64,000 bases of DNA from Berghia stephanieae (taxonomy: Eukaryota > Mollusca > Gastropoda > Nudibranchia > Aeolidiidae): the NCBI GenBank assembly GCA_034508935.3, contig CM067449.1:620137-684136 (forward strand). The letters are read 5' to 3'. Position 1 is the first letter of the stretch. Every line of letters starts with the position of its first letter. The notes below the pieces were generated by a model. That model was not told the origin of the DNA. It did not search any database and worked only from the letters and a program-made list of their open reading frames with translations. The translations under genes were made by a program, and so were the position numbers. This document shows positions 1 through 13,500 of the stretch, one piece after another.

Positions 1-83
<83 letters not shown>
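1..83. repeat. (AT)n microsatellite
   Basis: Uninterrupted AT dinucleotide repeat running off the left edge. Confidence 0.98.
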
Positions 84-84
<1 letters not shown>

Positions 85-399
85 TCACTTAACTCCTTCA
101 CTTATTCAATCACCTAATTACTGTACTTACTTTTTCATGTATATATTTCGTCATATAAAGCAAGATGTCACAGTACATCAACATGTTATATTATCATAGG
201 CTACATACATTTAATTTGTTTACAACTAAATACATTACCTAGGGTATAATTTAATAATCACTTAGCTAAGTGCTTGTTTTTTTTTTCTTTTCTTTTCTTT
301 TTCTTTTTTACTTCTAACCAAGTTACAATGCATACTTAACCGTTTTCACCAAGCCAGCCGTAAACGTAAAAGCGATGTGACTTCCTTTCATCTGGGCGG

Positions 400-925
400 G
401 GTTTCTGACCCCACACAGTGGGCAGGCAGGTCACTTACCGTGTCATGTTATTCCTATATCTCTGTCTTTCTCAGCTGCTTCCTGTCTTTTTCTTGGAATG
501 AGATTACTCGGTTGTGTCCAAGCCCAAGCCGGAGTCCTTGACATAGAGGGAAACAGTCAAATGTATAGCTATAGTTTTGGGAGATTGTATCCCCCCCCCC
601 CCCTTTTAAATCATCTGTCTGTTATGTACTGATACTTTTGTTGTTGTTTTGTTTTGCGTGTTTTATAATGCTTTGTAAACATTTGAGTATATTCCTCTTA
701 GTGGGGACCTGTGCTTGTGTCTGGATGAGACTGATAGTTTGCTCTTCGAATCTACATCTGTTCCATGCTTGAACCATTCGTTCTTCGTTGTCTTCCTTTT
801 TCTTGTGTGCTTTTAATTTTTAAATGTTTAATATTAATTTATCTATCTCATTATCTTCCTTTTCACTGGTGTTGAAGTAACCTAAATGTGTCGCAAGCGC
901 CTTAAAAATAAACTTCCTTCCAATA
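400..925 (+). repeat. Dispersed repeat family R1, copy 1
   Basis: Shares ordered blocks with the copies at 4720-5215, 19705-20095 and 22095-22560: TTGGAATGAGATTACTC, GGAAACAGTCAAATG, CATTTGAGTRTATTCCTCTT and AACCTAAATGTGTCGCAAG. The end near AAGCGCCTTAAAAATAAAC suggests the 3' tail of a retroposon. Class unknown. Confidence 0.75.
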
Positions 926-1265
926 TGGATTCTTGAATCACATCGCTGATACACAGTGCTGCTCTCTCAAGTTTACATAACGGCAATCCGTGCTGTCGAT
1001 GTGGAGTAAACACGATTACCGCCCGCAATGGGTTAAATACGACAGGTAGCGGAGTCGGTCTGGTCGGAATAGACAGCCCCGAAAATTGAAACTTGATTAG
1101 TCGTAGATAGAGTCGAGGAGAGAATCCCTTAGTATTTTATTTTTGTTGTTGTTGTTGTTTGGATGATTTATATGGCTGTTTTATGTTGCTTTTTTTTTTC
1201 TCGTTTGACATGTGAATCATACAGAAAAGGGGAGGAGGAGTGAGTGATGGAGGAGGTGAGCTCGC

Positions 1266-1266
1266 T

Positions 1267-1300
<34 letters not shown>

Positions 1301-1321
1301 CACACACTCCCACACATACAG

Positions 1322-1389
<68 letters not shown>

Positions 1390-1655
1390 GTAGTACGTAT
1401 TTTATTTCCTAGATGTGTTTTTGTTCTAATCTTTTTTGACTTGACATGTGAGTTAGCTATCATATATAGGCTACGGTGTGTGTTGTGTGTGGTGTTTGTG
1501 TTGTGTTTTGTGTGTGTTTGTGTGTGTGTGTGTTTGTGGTTTGTGTGTTTGTGTGTGTTGTGTTTGTTTGTGTGTGTGTGTGTGTGTGTTTGGTGTGGTG
1601 TGTGTGTGTGTGTGTGTTTGTGTGTGTTTGTGGTGTGTGTGTGTGTGTGGGGGGG
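1266..1655. repeat. Compound CA / GA / TG microsatellite
   Basis: (CA)n at 1266-1293, (GA)n at 1321-1386, then a TG-rich block with TTTG interruptions at 1472-1650, ending in a G run. The long open frames here are low-complexity and not genes. Confidence 0.95.
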
Positions 1656-1929
1656 GGGGGGGTTCTTGATTTTCTTTTCTTTCCTTTTGATTGTGTGTGT
1701 TTTATTTGTTTTGTTATTCTTCTTTTTTTTTTTTTTTTTTTTTCAATGTAATTTGGTTGGAGTTGGGTTTTTTTTTCGCCAGCGCAGATAGTGATGAGTT
1801 TTGACCAGTTAATTAACCTAATGGTTACATGCTTTAAGTTACGTCATTTCTTATAGCTTTTGTCATTGTTTTGCTTGACTAATTTAATATCATCAGTTGT
1901 AATTGAATTTGCCTGCCAAAATAATATCT

Positions 1930-2515
1930 TGATTTCTTGTCTTGGCATACTGAATTATTTTGGTCTGAGAGAATATGAGGAATGACTATATTATTACCTG
2001 CATTTTTAATGACTACACAGTGATAATTGATTTCTGATTATAATCTGTTCTTCTAGGTCTTGGCATACTAAATTATTTTGGTCTGAGAGAAAATGAGGAA
2101 TGACTGTATTATCTACCAGCATTTTTCAATGACTACACAGTGATCATTTATTTTGATTATATTCTGTTCTTCTAGGTCTTGGCATACTGAAATTATTTTG
2201 GTCTGAGAGAAAATGAGGAATGACTATATTATCTACCAGCATTTTTCAGTGACTACACAGTGATCATTTATTTCTGATTATATCTGTTCTTCTAGGTCTT
2301 GGCATACTAAATTATTTTGGTCTGAGAGAAAATGAGGAATGACTGATATTATGTACCAGCATTTTTCAGTGATCACATGATCATTTATTTCTGATTATAT
2401 TCTGTTCTTCTAGGTCTTGGCATACTGAATTATTTTGGTCTGAGAGAAAATGAGGAATGACTGTATTATCTACCAGCATTTTTCAGATCATTTATTTCTG
2501 ATTATATTCTGTTTG
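1930..2515 (+). repeat. Minisatellite, about five units of roughly 118 bp
   Basis: Each unit contains CTTGGCATACTRAATTATTT, then TGAGAGAAAATGAGGAATGA and GACTACACAGTGATCAT. Units differ by a few substitutions and short deletions, and the last is shortened. Each unit also carries a pyrimidine tract plus AG (TTCTTCTAG) that resembles a splice acceptor. Confidence 0.93.
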
Positions 2516-2849
2516 CATCCCTTTTATTTATACTTTTTTTTTCAAGTGGAAGCCACAGGTAGATTGATATTGCATCAGGTGCATTACAAAAGGGCACTAG
2601 CAGGCGCCCTCAGCCTCAGAAAATGAAATTTTTTTCCATATGATTTTTTCATGTTTGGAGAAAAATGATTTTTTTCCATATGATTTTGTGAGAAAATGAT
2701 TTTATTGTGAAATTTATGTAGCCTGATGGAATTGAAATGTCATTACTATTTTTTTAAAAACCGAATACTTTTCAGGTCAAATTGATGCTAAGCTGCTAGA
2801 AGCTGTAGACTGTGCTTGTGTCTGGATGAGCTTTTTAGGTGATCTATGT

Positions 2850-3153
2850 GCGGCTATGTGGTCTAGTGGTATGACACTCGCTTTGGACGGAAGGTCCTGG
2901 GTTCGAGCCTCGCTCAGCGCATAGTTGATTCCTTGGAAAAGGCTCTTTACTCCATTCTCTCACGCACTCGTGTAAAATGAGTATCTGGCCGTTAACAGCG
3001 TTGTCTGTGTCCGAAAAATAAAAAATTCGTCTTACAGGCGTCATGTCTTGTCTTAAATGTTAAATGTTGCTGTTGGACAGGGACCCAGTGTAAAGCGCTT
3101 TGAACATGTTTAGTGGATATTGCGCTATATAAAATCTCATTTAAAAATTAAAG
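2850..3153 (+). mobile_element. tRNA-Pro-derived SINE with L2-type tail
   Basis: The head has an A-box region (GTGGTCTAGTGGTATGAC), CTCGCTTTGG resembling the tRNA-Pro(UGG) anticodon arm, and a B box (GGGTTCGAGCC). The body contains GTGTAAAATGAGTATCTGGC. The 3' tail GTAAAGCGCTTTG plus TGCGCTATATAAAA is the stem-forming tail seen in L2-like LINEs. Not an intact tRNA gene: the acceptor stem does not close. Confidence 0.85.
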
Positions 3154-3379
3154 AAAAAAATATTTGGCTCTCTTTAGTACCTAGTGAATGCTTCTTTTTG
3201 TTTACATTCCAAGATTCGAAACATTTCTCTGCCGTCATACTGGTTTTGTAGTAATGTATTTATGTTTTCATTGTTTTTTTGTGTTGGCTGAAGAAGGTTT
3301 TTGAGCCCAAACTTTCTGTGTTTAGTATTTTGTTCTTTTTTTTAAAGCTATTGTATTATTTTTGTTTCTGACTTTTCAG

Positions 3380-3782
3380 GCAATCCAGTATTGTTGTTTG
3401 CCAACCACCGAGATGTTCAGCTTGTGGAAGTGGCCAAGTCTCATCAGCAGACTTTGAACTCGTCTGTCATTATCCCTGGTCTCGAATATGCTGCGGCTGT
3501 TGACTTCATTTATGAAGAAGGCATCATCTTTTGGTCAGATGTCACCCAGGAAGTGATCAAGCGCGTGGCCCTCAATGACACCAAGCACCACAGGACAGTT
3601 GCTTCCAAGGACCTCAAATCGCCTGTCGGTTTGGCTGTAGACTGGATTGCCCACAAGCTTTACTGGACAGACTCTGAGACCAATCGTATTGAGGTCAGCA
3701 ACTGGGATGGCAATCATAGGAAAGTTCTATTTTGGCAGCGACTTGACCTCCCCAGGGCTATTGCATTGGATCCTCAAAATGG
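3380..3782 (+). CDS. LRP6: LRP5/6 exon, propeller 1 blades 1-3
   Basis: Acceptor ttttcag before 3380 and donor GTAAG at 3783. It reads [17 protein letters not shown], then [17 protein letters not shown] and [15 protein letters not shown], as in the first extracellular propeller. It starts in phase 1 and ends in phase 2. This is the most N-terminal exon in the window. Confidence 0.95.
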
Positions 3783-6700
3783 GTAAGTATCTATAGTTTT
3801 GATTGTTACAATATGTATGAGCATATATATTTATATATATATATATCTTTGGAACATTTCAAGAATCAGTTTTGATTGCAATTCGGCATGTACATTCAAT
3901 TACTTTTAAATGAAGAATATATTAGACTTTTTTTTAAAACAGCGTAAAACAGTTTTGAAAAGTGTGGCACTTGTGTTAAGGCCGTACTACTGAGTTATAA
4001 TCTTTTTGTGTTATGAAAGCAGTTAAAATATTGTTTTAATATTTGAGATTTAATCGTATATTGCCAGGTACGAAAAGTGTGGTCAGTGTTAGCTCCTTTC
4101 TTACAGAGTGGAATGTAGCTGATGTTTTTGATTAGAAGAGGCTTGTTTTTAGTTACATTTATGCGACTCTAGAACTATGAAATTTTTGTATTGTTGAAAA
4201 AGAAAAAAAACATTATAAGAAAATATCACCCCCCCACCCCCCAAAATGCACACAGAACTAAACAAAAATAATACAGAATAACAAAGTGTGATCTTTGTTA
4301 TAAAGTTTTAAACTCAATGTTTAGTTTAATGCCCTTTTCTACGTACTAGACCTTGTGTTATTGAATCTGTTTTTCAAATGTATTCTTTCTCCATGAACAA
4401 ATGTAGATACATGTATTGGACGGACTGGGGCGAGGTGCCTAAGATAGAGAAAGCAGGCATGGACGGCAATGAGGAGACAAGATCTGTTCTCATTGATGAG
4501 AATATCTTCTGGCCAAATGGACTCACTATTGACTACGATGACTCCAAATTGTACTGGGCTGATGCTAAACTCAGTTTCATTCATAGGTTAGTTCTATCTT
4601 AATGTTTTGCATTTAGATGAAATACCTATCTTTTCTGCCCACCAGAAAACCATATCAAAACACAAAACTGTGTGTAACCTTTAATACTTATTAGGTGAAT
4701 GCATTTATCACAGTTTCTGTCTCCCATAGCGGCAGGGAGGTACATACTGTCTTCTATCCCCTCATTCTTATCCAATAAGCTTTCTGTCTTGTCTTGGAAT
4801 GAGAATACGTACTTGGTTTTTTCCTGGCCCTCGTCGGAGACCTGGCTGAGAGGAAACAGTCAAATGCATAGTTATTGTTTTGGGAGATATATTTTTTTCC
4901 TTGTAAATCGTCTCTCTGTTATGTATTATTATATTTGTTATTTTTAATGTATAATGTAAGCATTTGAGTGTATTCCTCTTTGTTGGATTTTGTGCTTGTG
5001 TCCGAATGAGACTTATCGGATGATCTCAAATTAAGTACATTGGTGGTATGCTCTTGGAATCTACATCTGATCCCTATATGTTCCCATTCCCCTTTGTCTT
5101 ACTTTCTCTGGGTGCTTAATTGTAATTCTAGAACTTTTTACATCCCATTTTCTTCCTTTTTACTGGCGTGATATAACCTAAATGTGTTGCAAGCGCTGTA
5201 AAACCAACCTTAAAAACTTAAACAGTTTCTGTCCCTTGGTTATTTCCAACACATTGAACACTATTAAGAGGACAGCACACATGTAAACGCCATTTCTTGG
5301 GTCTTGATCGTTTATAGGAGTGAACAAAACTCACAAAATCAAACAAGTCATTTAAACAACAAGCCAAACACTGAGATAACATGTGGATCACAGAGATCAA
5401 CTCATTCTTCTCAAGTGAAATTTTAAAACAAAATTTAAGTTTGATTTGTGGGGAAAAAATTAGGCTGAATGGTCGAAATTATCAATGTGAAAACAAGTAT
5501 TGTCTGTAGCCACTGGTGGTTCCGCTTGATAATCAAGTGAACAAAAATGTTTTAAAATATTTGATTAAAGTTGAACAACTTTCTTTTCTTCAAAGCTGTG
5601 ACTTCGATGGTACAAATCGGAGAGCCGTTGTGGAGGGTAAGCTCCCCATCCATTTGCTTTGACTTTGTATGGAGATTACCTGTACTGGACAGACTGGGTC
5701 ACGCATTCCGTCCATGGTGTGACAAAATCACGGGTACAGGGTCCTTTATCGTCATGGAAAATATCTACTCTCCTATGGACATACATGCTTACATGAGGAG
5801 TAGACAACCCAAAGGTTTGTTCTTTATTTTACCGTAATAAAAAGTGATAAGTAGTCAGTCCTTCAGAGATACAAAGCCACAGGAACTTGAGTAATTTTAA
5901 CCAATTTCTGTTGTGTTTGGTCGAGTAACAATACCTTGCTACCTTTTGGATAGGATCTGGTCTTACGCAAAGTAGTTTTTGTTAGATCTAAATGACCTAG
6001 CTACCCAATTATTGCTTTCAACAGAGGAAAATGTGTCCTTATCTAGCATACTGCCAGTGCTAATGCCTGCTCAGCTAATCTAACAAGAACTCAAACTTTA
6101 CTGCTATGGTATTCCATATAATCATTGTGTAGTTTGCTTCCATCAGCTTTGACTCTGAATTATACACACTCTTTTCAGATTATTTAACTTTTAAAGATGC
6201 TTGCTCCTCTGTTTTTCACTGTTGAGACTTCTTTGTAATATTTTGAATAAAGAAAGAATTGCCTGATATCAAATGTTAGTATCAGCATTCTTGTGGCATA
6301 AGAATCTGGCCTATTTGGATTACAAATAAATAGGAGGATGTACTAGATTCATAGATTATCTTATTTTGACGTCTGATATTTCACAACATTCTTATAAAAA
6401 TATATTTTTCAAAAATTTTAAAAAATTAGATTATAATCCTCTCAATTGAAAATCCAGTGAGCTCAGAAATATACCAAGGCCATTTGGTCAATTTTAAAAT
6501 AAATATTTATATTTGATGTAGTCTCATAAGGCTTGGGTGAATGCATTCCATATTAAAACAAGTCATTCTTTTCCCAATGCTTTCCATTCCCTCTTGGATA
6601 GACCTGAGGAATATTGGAGGTAAACATTCATTTCTATCTATCAATAACATGTTTTTTTTAAAAAAGTGTTGTATTAATGTTGTCAAACAAATTTTGTAAC

Positions 6701-7466
6701 CTGAAATTTATATAAATAATTTCCAAAAGAAAAAAAAAAGATGGGGGGGGGGGGGGGGGGGGGTGGGTTACGTTTTAAACTGACTTAGTTGTTTTATTTA
6801 AAATTTAGAATACCGCTTTTCTTGCAGCTAATTTAAATCATCTAAAATGAATGAATAGATAGAAGGATATAGCTTTTGCCTCTTTTATTTGAACTGGAGT
6901 GAACCATTTGATTATGTTTTGATGGATTTTTTTGTTTGTTTTGTCTCAGCCTGAAAACTAAATTACTGAAATGCATTAACCTTACTGTTTCACTTTATTA
7001 TGGCTGTAACCTTTGACCTTTGCTTCTATTTTATATGTTACTAGTGTATTTTCAAGTGTTAGTCTCAGTTTGCATGCAATATAATCAACTTTTAAAAAGT
7101 AAGGGTTACTATCTTGACTACAGAAGACTCTGTCTGCCAGTCTTGTTCATTCTTTGTCCAGTCTTGTTCTTTGGACTGATTATATTTTTAAAAAGCTAAA
7201 ACATCTAAGTTTTCTTGTCTCATGGTGTATCAAAAGTATGTTTTAACACTAGAAGGCCACCACTGTCTCTGTCCTTCTTTCTACATCTAATTTTACTCAT
7301 ACGACTAAAGGTGTAAATTTTAGTTGTCTTCGTCCTCTTTTGTCTCTTTGATGTCTATGTTTCTGCACTAAAAAGAAGAACTAAATATATGCTTCAGTAT
7401 ATAGTCACTTTCATAAGTAAATTCAGGTCTTGTAACGTTATGGCACCATGGCATATTGCTGTAGTA

Positions 7467-7565
<99 letters not shown>

Positions 7566-10500
7566 CATTTGAAATATAATTATATTTGACTTCTACAAGT
7601 TGTTGTTGATGAGAGCAACGCTCGATAACAACGTTGTAGAGTCAAACTATCTTAATATATTTCAATGTTATAAATAGCCTTTTATACTAAAGTTGACACT
7701 ATTATTCATGTTTTGTTTTATAATTTATATTATATATATATTTATATTATGAGTGTTGGTGGGTACTCGTGGTACGAAAGTGCTCGATAATGATGGTTAG
7801 AGCTAATATAGAATACAAATTGTCACTCACATTTCTCGGCCACAAAAAATTGAGTAACAATTTGTATTCTATATATATTTACATATATATATCAATGAGC
7901 AGGGTAAAGGATTTCTCTCCATGTAGAAATAAGGCATGGTAGAAACATTAATTTTATGTAGATTATTTAAAAACAGGCGGTGAAAACAATCACATAAACA
8001 GGGAAAAGTACAATAAAGAATGTGAAGCCAATGTGACCATGTCAGTTAATGTATAACTGTGCAATAAAATCACAAAAAGATGTGTTATTTTCTCCAAAAT
8101 CAAAAAAAAATTCTTCTTGAATTACTTTGCTTCAAACTGTAGTGCTTCGGAATTTAATATTTTTCACATTTTTGTGGAACTGAATTAATTTACACGGGTA
8201 TCCAATCATTAGGAAGGTAATCTTTTCAACTTTTAGTTTGGTGTACTGAACCCATTAGCTAAAAGAACATCAGCATTTGAAATATTAGCTAACGCGTGAC
8301 CTGAACTTACTTTTGAAAGGGACTATATAATAACATTTATTACTGACTGCAGCCATTTCGAATATACTATTAAAAAATGTACGCATTCATGGACAGATTG
8401 GAGAGGATCAGCATGCACCCAAATAGAATATTAAGTCTTAACATATACTTAACTTTCTTCCTCTCCGTCTAACATATCCGAAACAATTTTTTAAAAGAAT
8501 TAAGAAACTTGATGTCGGCAGCTAGGTCGTTCCAAAAATAATTATTGTATGTGTGTTTGGGGGGGGGGGGGGGGGGGGAGATAAACTAAGAGTAACGATG
8601 TGGTTCAATACTAGATGGAAAATATTTAAAATTGACCTCTCTGAAGACAGAATGTGCCTGCCTGAATGGCATGAGCACCACTCAGAAAGTGGGACATACA
8701 TGCATTGCAAGTCTATGATACGAGAAGAAGAAGAAGAAGAAGAAGAAGAAGAAGAAAAGAGTTTGATATCCTGACTGACTAGTTTGTGTTTTATTTTATT
8801 TTGTTTGATATCAAATTATTGGTATCTCAGTGGAGCTGTTTGAATCATTTCAAATTCATATTTTATCTTTAGCTCGTATTTCATGATGTGGGAACGATCC
8901 TATTTTTTTTTCATATGTCTACATGTCGGTAACACATTCATTGGCCTTTTTACTTAACTCATTCAGTCCTAGAGATTTGTGGGTTTTTTTTTCAAAATTT
9001 GAAAAAAAAATGTATTAAAATGAGCTGTGCATAGATATTTTTATTCAATCTATTATTAACATGTAAAAATTAAAAACATTAGCTTTGATACTACACCTAT
9101 AATTTGTCTCAGCAAAATGTAATGTATAGGCATGGGGTAAAAGCAACCCTGTAAACAACGGATATAGTCGGTGTTAGGGTTGAGTGAGTTAATTGTTTTA
9201 AAATTATTTGGGGTTATATGATATTGATCCCAATTCATTAAACAAATATAGACTGTTTTACAATATTTTTTAAAATGTGATTTTAAAAACGCTTATCGAT
9301 GGCTCAGCATGCTTAATGGATTTCACAAAATGTCATTTGTGTCCAGTTAAAACTGAGGATCAGGTCAACTGTTGGTGACATATTTTGGAAGATTATTATT
9401 TTCATTTTGTGTTATAAAAGAAAGTATAATGTCTTTTTGAGTTTTATGATTCTCAAGCCCTCTTTGGTAAAATCATTATTGAGTTACTCAATGGTTGTTT
9501 TTTTGGGTTTTTTTTTGGGGGGGGGGGGGGGGGGGGGTGGGTTTGTTGTTTTTTTAGTGGTTGAAATTCTGATCTCTTCTTTGATATGTTTTAACGCTTT
9601 AAAATATTTTGCTGTGCTTAGATTTTATAATCTTTCATTTGTTTGTTTTTCTGTGTTTTCTCTTTCGTAGGACAAAATATGTGTGGAAAAAATAATGGAG
9701 GCTGTTCTCATCTTTGCCTTTTGTCTCCCACTGATCCTTACTACGTTTGTGCCTGTCCAACTGGTGTACGACTTCTTAACGACAAACGGACATGTGCCAA
9801 AGGTTTGTAACTGTTTCTGCCATTGTATAGGGGACAAAAATAGTTACTCTTGTCTTCGAAATAAACTATTATCATCTTAAATTGTATGGGGTTTTTTTAA
9901 ATTAGAGAAATGTGACGTAACTTTCTCCCTATAACAAAGCTATGAGTGATTAAGCATACAATATTCTATTTAAACAATGAGATGACAAGTATGTGTTTTA
10001 AAAAATCCTCTCTCTATATATATGATAGGATTTAAAAATATGTGTGTGTGTGTTTGCATGTGTCTATGTTTTTGTGAGTATGTGTTGTTATTGTTATTAT
10101 TATTATAGTTTTTATTATTAATATGTAAATTTATAAAAATATGTTTTATATTACATTTTACGTTTTAATATTTTACTTTACGTTTTATTTATATTAAAGA
10201 CAAACCATAACAAAAATTGTATTTACACTCAATGAAACCATTAATTAATTAACTCAGGGGCAGAGAACACATTGCTTCTCGCACGACGGCGAGATATCAG
10301 ACAAATTTCCTTGGATACCCCTGACTACACAGACCTTGTGCTCCCACTGAACAACGTTAAACACGCTATTGCTCTGGACTACGATTCCAGTACAGGCTTT
10401 CTATACTGGACTGATGACGAGGTTCACACCATTCAGAGAGCTCTGCTGAATGGATCAGGTACAGTCACCCTGGTTTTTTTTTTTCTTTTTTTTTCCCACT

Positions 10501-13500
10501 TAACTTTCTCATTACCAGCCCTTTTCAGACTTTTTCCAGAAATTTCAAACACACCCACCACAAAAATCGATTTTTCTTACACAAACAGAAAAGCAACAAG
10601 TACATTCTATATACATCAAATTTGCTCTTTAACACATGCCAAGTTTTTATAACTGTAATATTTTAAAGTCTTTAAATGTTTTGGTGAATGAGAAAATTGT
10701 TTGTTGCATCATAACGAATGTGACAATTTTTCTATGGTTGGTAAGGAAAGGATTAAACTTACAATTGTCCAGTTGATTAAGACAATTTCAGACCAAAGAT
10801 GAATTAAAATAAGTTCACAAAGTGACCAGCAGATCACATTGATTAGTTAAGCGAAGGGAGGGCATTGATCATGAAAAAAAAATATGAAAAAAAACATTTC
10901 TCTGGCATCAGACATTAGATAACAATGAAGAGGAAAGGATTATAAAGTTTGCTGGCTGTAATGCCTTGGTTCGAGATATGAGGAGAACGATTTGGTTCTT
11001 TAAAAGAAAAAATCACTGGTCTTGACATGAAAGGGATTAATGAGAAAAGGAGATTCTCATTTGTTCATTTTCTTTCCTTCATTTTACTTTTGAAAACATT
11101 AGATTGTAGCTTTCATGTCCTGTAAATCATCTACCCTGCTGCAGACCTGCCTACTATTACGAAAAATTTGTATAAGAACGAAATTTTGGCTACAGGTTCA
11201 GAACTTCATGAGCATCGTAAGTCATTAAAACTTATAGAAAATTAATGTTGATTCCAGACTATATAATTTTAGGAATTTTGAAGTGTTATTTAATCCTTAT
11301 GTGAGTCAATTGTTGATTTTAAAGTTAACTACAGTGCATACGAATTTTGCCTTCAAAAAATTATGAATTTTTAAATTGCTTTTTCATTTTTAGCTTTACA
11401 AAGTATTTTATTTTTAATTACTTTCTTTATATACAGAGCAAGAGATTCTTGTGGAGAAAGATGTTGATCATCCAGATGGCATAGCTATTGACTGGATTGC
11501 CAAGAATCTCTACTGGACTGACACAGGCACCAATCGTATCGAAGTCTCGCGTTTGAATGGGACGTCCAGAAAGGTGATTGTGTCTGACAGACTAGACGAA
11601 CCACGAGCGATTTGCTTGGACCCTGAGGCTGGGTAAGTCGAGGTTTTTCTTCACTTCTTATGATTGTTTTTGTTAAAAAAGTGGAATGAGGAATGAGGTG
11701 TACTTTGAGAGTGACTTTTGAAAAAGAAATCAAGATGAATTGACATTGGAGATTATAAAATTCCAAACAGCCTGAATGATATGTCTCTCTTTTTGCAATG
11801 ACAATCCTTCAATATAGTAACTCACTAAATACCTAGACCTTTCACTTGCTAACCTCCCTTTTAGGATACCTCAGCTTCTTTTAGAATCCTCTTTGTCAAT
11901 TCCTTCTTTAATTCACTGTTCTTTGCTATTAAGACACAGAAAAATGTAAACAGGAATATAGAAATGAATATTTTTTAGGAGGTTATAGGAGATAAATATT
12001 TAATGTGTTTGGTAGAGAGCCGTTAAAACTCCCATGGTGACAAGAAAAAAAATAGTAACATGAATTAAAGTGAGTTAGAGAAATACTAGAAGACAATAGA
12101 GTGTAATTGGGACCAAACTGATATGCCACCTTTGCCTGGCTGCTAGTATGATGCTCTACAATCAATGCCATCCAGCCCTCCTTTGAGGTCCTGAGTTTGG
12201 TCTCGTTTCTCTACTCCTCCATTTGATGTTATTAATTATATAAGTGCCGGTTCCACTCACTTTTCAGAGTGTCTCTTGTGGGCTTGGAACCCACAGTCTT
12301 TTAAATCAATGCCAGTGGCTTGCACTCATCTGCTATTATACAAATGTATATAATATATACACATATTTAAATGTTTTATTATTATAAATTATTTAATATA
12401 TCTTCTACCAGTTATCTGTATTGGTCTGATTGGAGTAAAAGAAGACCGGTGATAGAGAGAGCCTATCTAGATGGATCCAATAGGGAGGTCATTGTATCTG
12501 ATAACCTTAGCTGGCCCAATGGTCTGGCCATTGACTTGGTAGACAGGCGGATATTTTGGGGTGATGCAGAAAAAGACAGGATTGAAGTCTGCAACATGGA
12601 TGGAACGAATAGGAGGACTTTGGTCTCTGAGAAGCTCCATCACATCTTTGGATTCAGCTTATTAGGTAAGAATAATTTGAATAATTTAGTCCTTCAGAAC
12701 CATTAGGCCAGTGGAGCTGGAGTTTATCTTGGTTGTGAAGTGGTCAGTAGCAATCATTTCTTGCTACCCTTTGGATAGTATTCGAATCTGTCACTTAACA
12801 ATTTCCTCCAGATCTCATAGATCAAGCTACCCAGTCATTACCAGGCAGACAGGGAGATCCGAAAAAAATATTGACTTTACCGGTTCCTTTTCAACTGAAG
12901 TGAGTGCTTTACCAAACGAGTTTATGGCTTTGAATAATGCTGATTTTATGTCCCTAAATTGAATTTGAATGGACAAGATGTATAGATTTTATGTTCGATG
13001 CCATGAAGGGTCTTTGAACAATTGCAATCAAAATAACTGAATTAAAGAATATTTAAGTCCATATCAAATTAGCAAGGTAAGTATAATTGACAAATACAAC
13101 TGACTCTCAGAAATTTTGTACAGAACTGAGATCTTCCCATTCGTAAGGGTATGACATATAGAATTTGCTGCCCAGGAGAATTTTATCTGGTAGAGCATTC
13201 GATCCCGGGTGCAGTTGAGATTTTTTCTGACCCTTTGTCCACCCAGCAGTGAATAGGTAGCTGAGTCTGTCAGATTTGGTGGAATGTATCTTGCGATAGA
13301 CTAGTTGTTAAATAATGATATGGACGTCAGTGTAGTTCGTTTGATAAGAAGTTTATTGGACTGAAGATAGGATAGATGCTCGCCATGGAGTTATCGAGTA
13401 AGAGAGAGAGAGATAGCTGTAGTATCGATTACCTTTCATACTGACATAGTCGGTAATCGCACTCATGCTCACATTCATACTAACTACATCAACATCCTTT

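Larger units (their letters stand above)
1..3379. other. Upstream or intron 1 sequence of LRP5/6, repeat-rich, no exon seen
   Basis: An (AT)n run opens the window. Then come a dispersed repeat (400-925), CA, GA and TG microsatellites (1266-1655), a tandem minisatellite (1930-2515) and a tRNA-derived SINE (2850-3153). I found no signal-peptide exon here. The LRP5/6 first intron is usually long, so it may lie further upstream. Confidence 0.6.
5815..9670 (+). other. LRP5/6 intron without recognised genes
   Basis: Contains an inverted SINE copy (about 5925-6025), G runs (6744-6763 and 8560-8579), an (AT)n run (7470-7563), two hairpins (7561-7670 and 7815-7872) and a GAA run (8722-8756). No coding signal seen. 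Confidence 0.7.

Noticed and set aside
1240-1791. Open frames over the CA/GA/TG microsatellites
   Set aside because: Pure dinucleotide-repeat translation; no protein family or codon signal.
1930-2515. CRISPR-like array
   Set aside because: Units are about 118 bp with no spacer structure, in an animal gene intron; it is a minisatellite.
2850-2925. Possible tRNA-Pro gene
   Set aside because: A and B boxes are good but the acceptor and anticodon stems do not close, and a SINE body follows directly.
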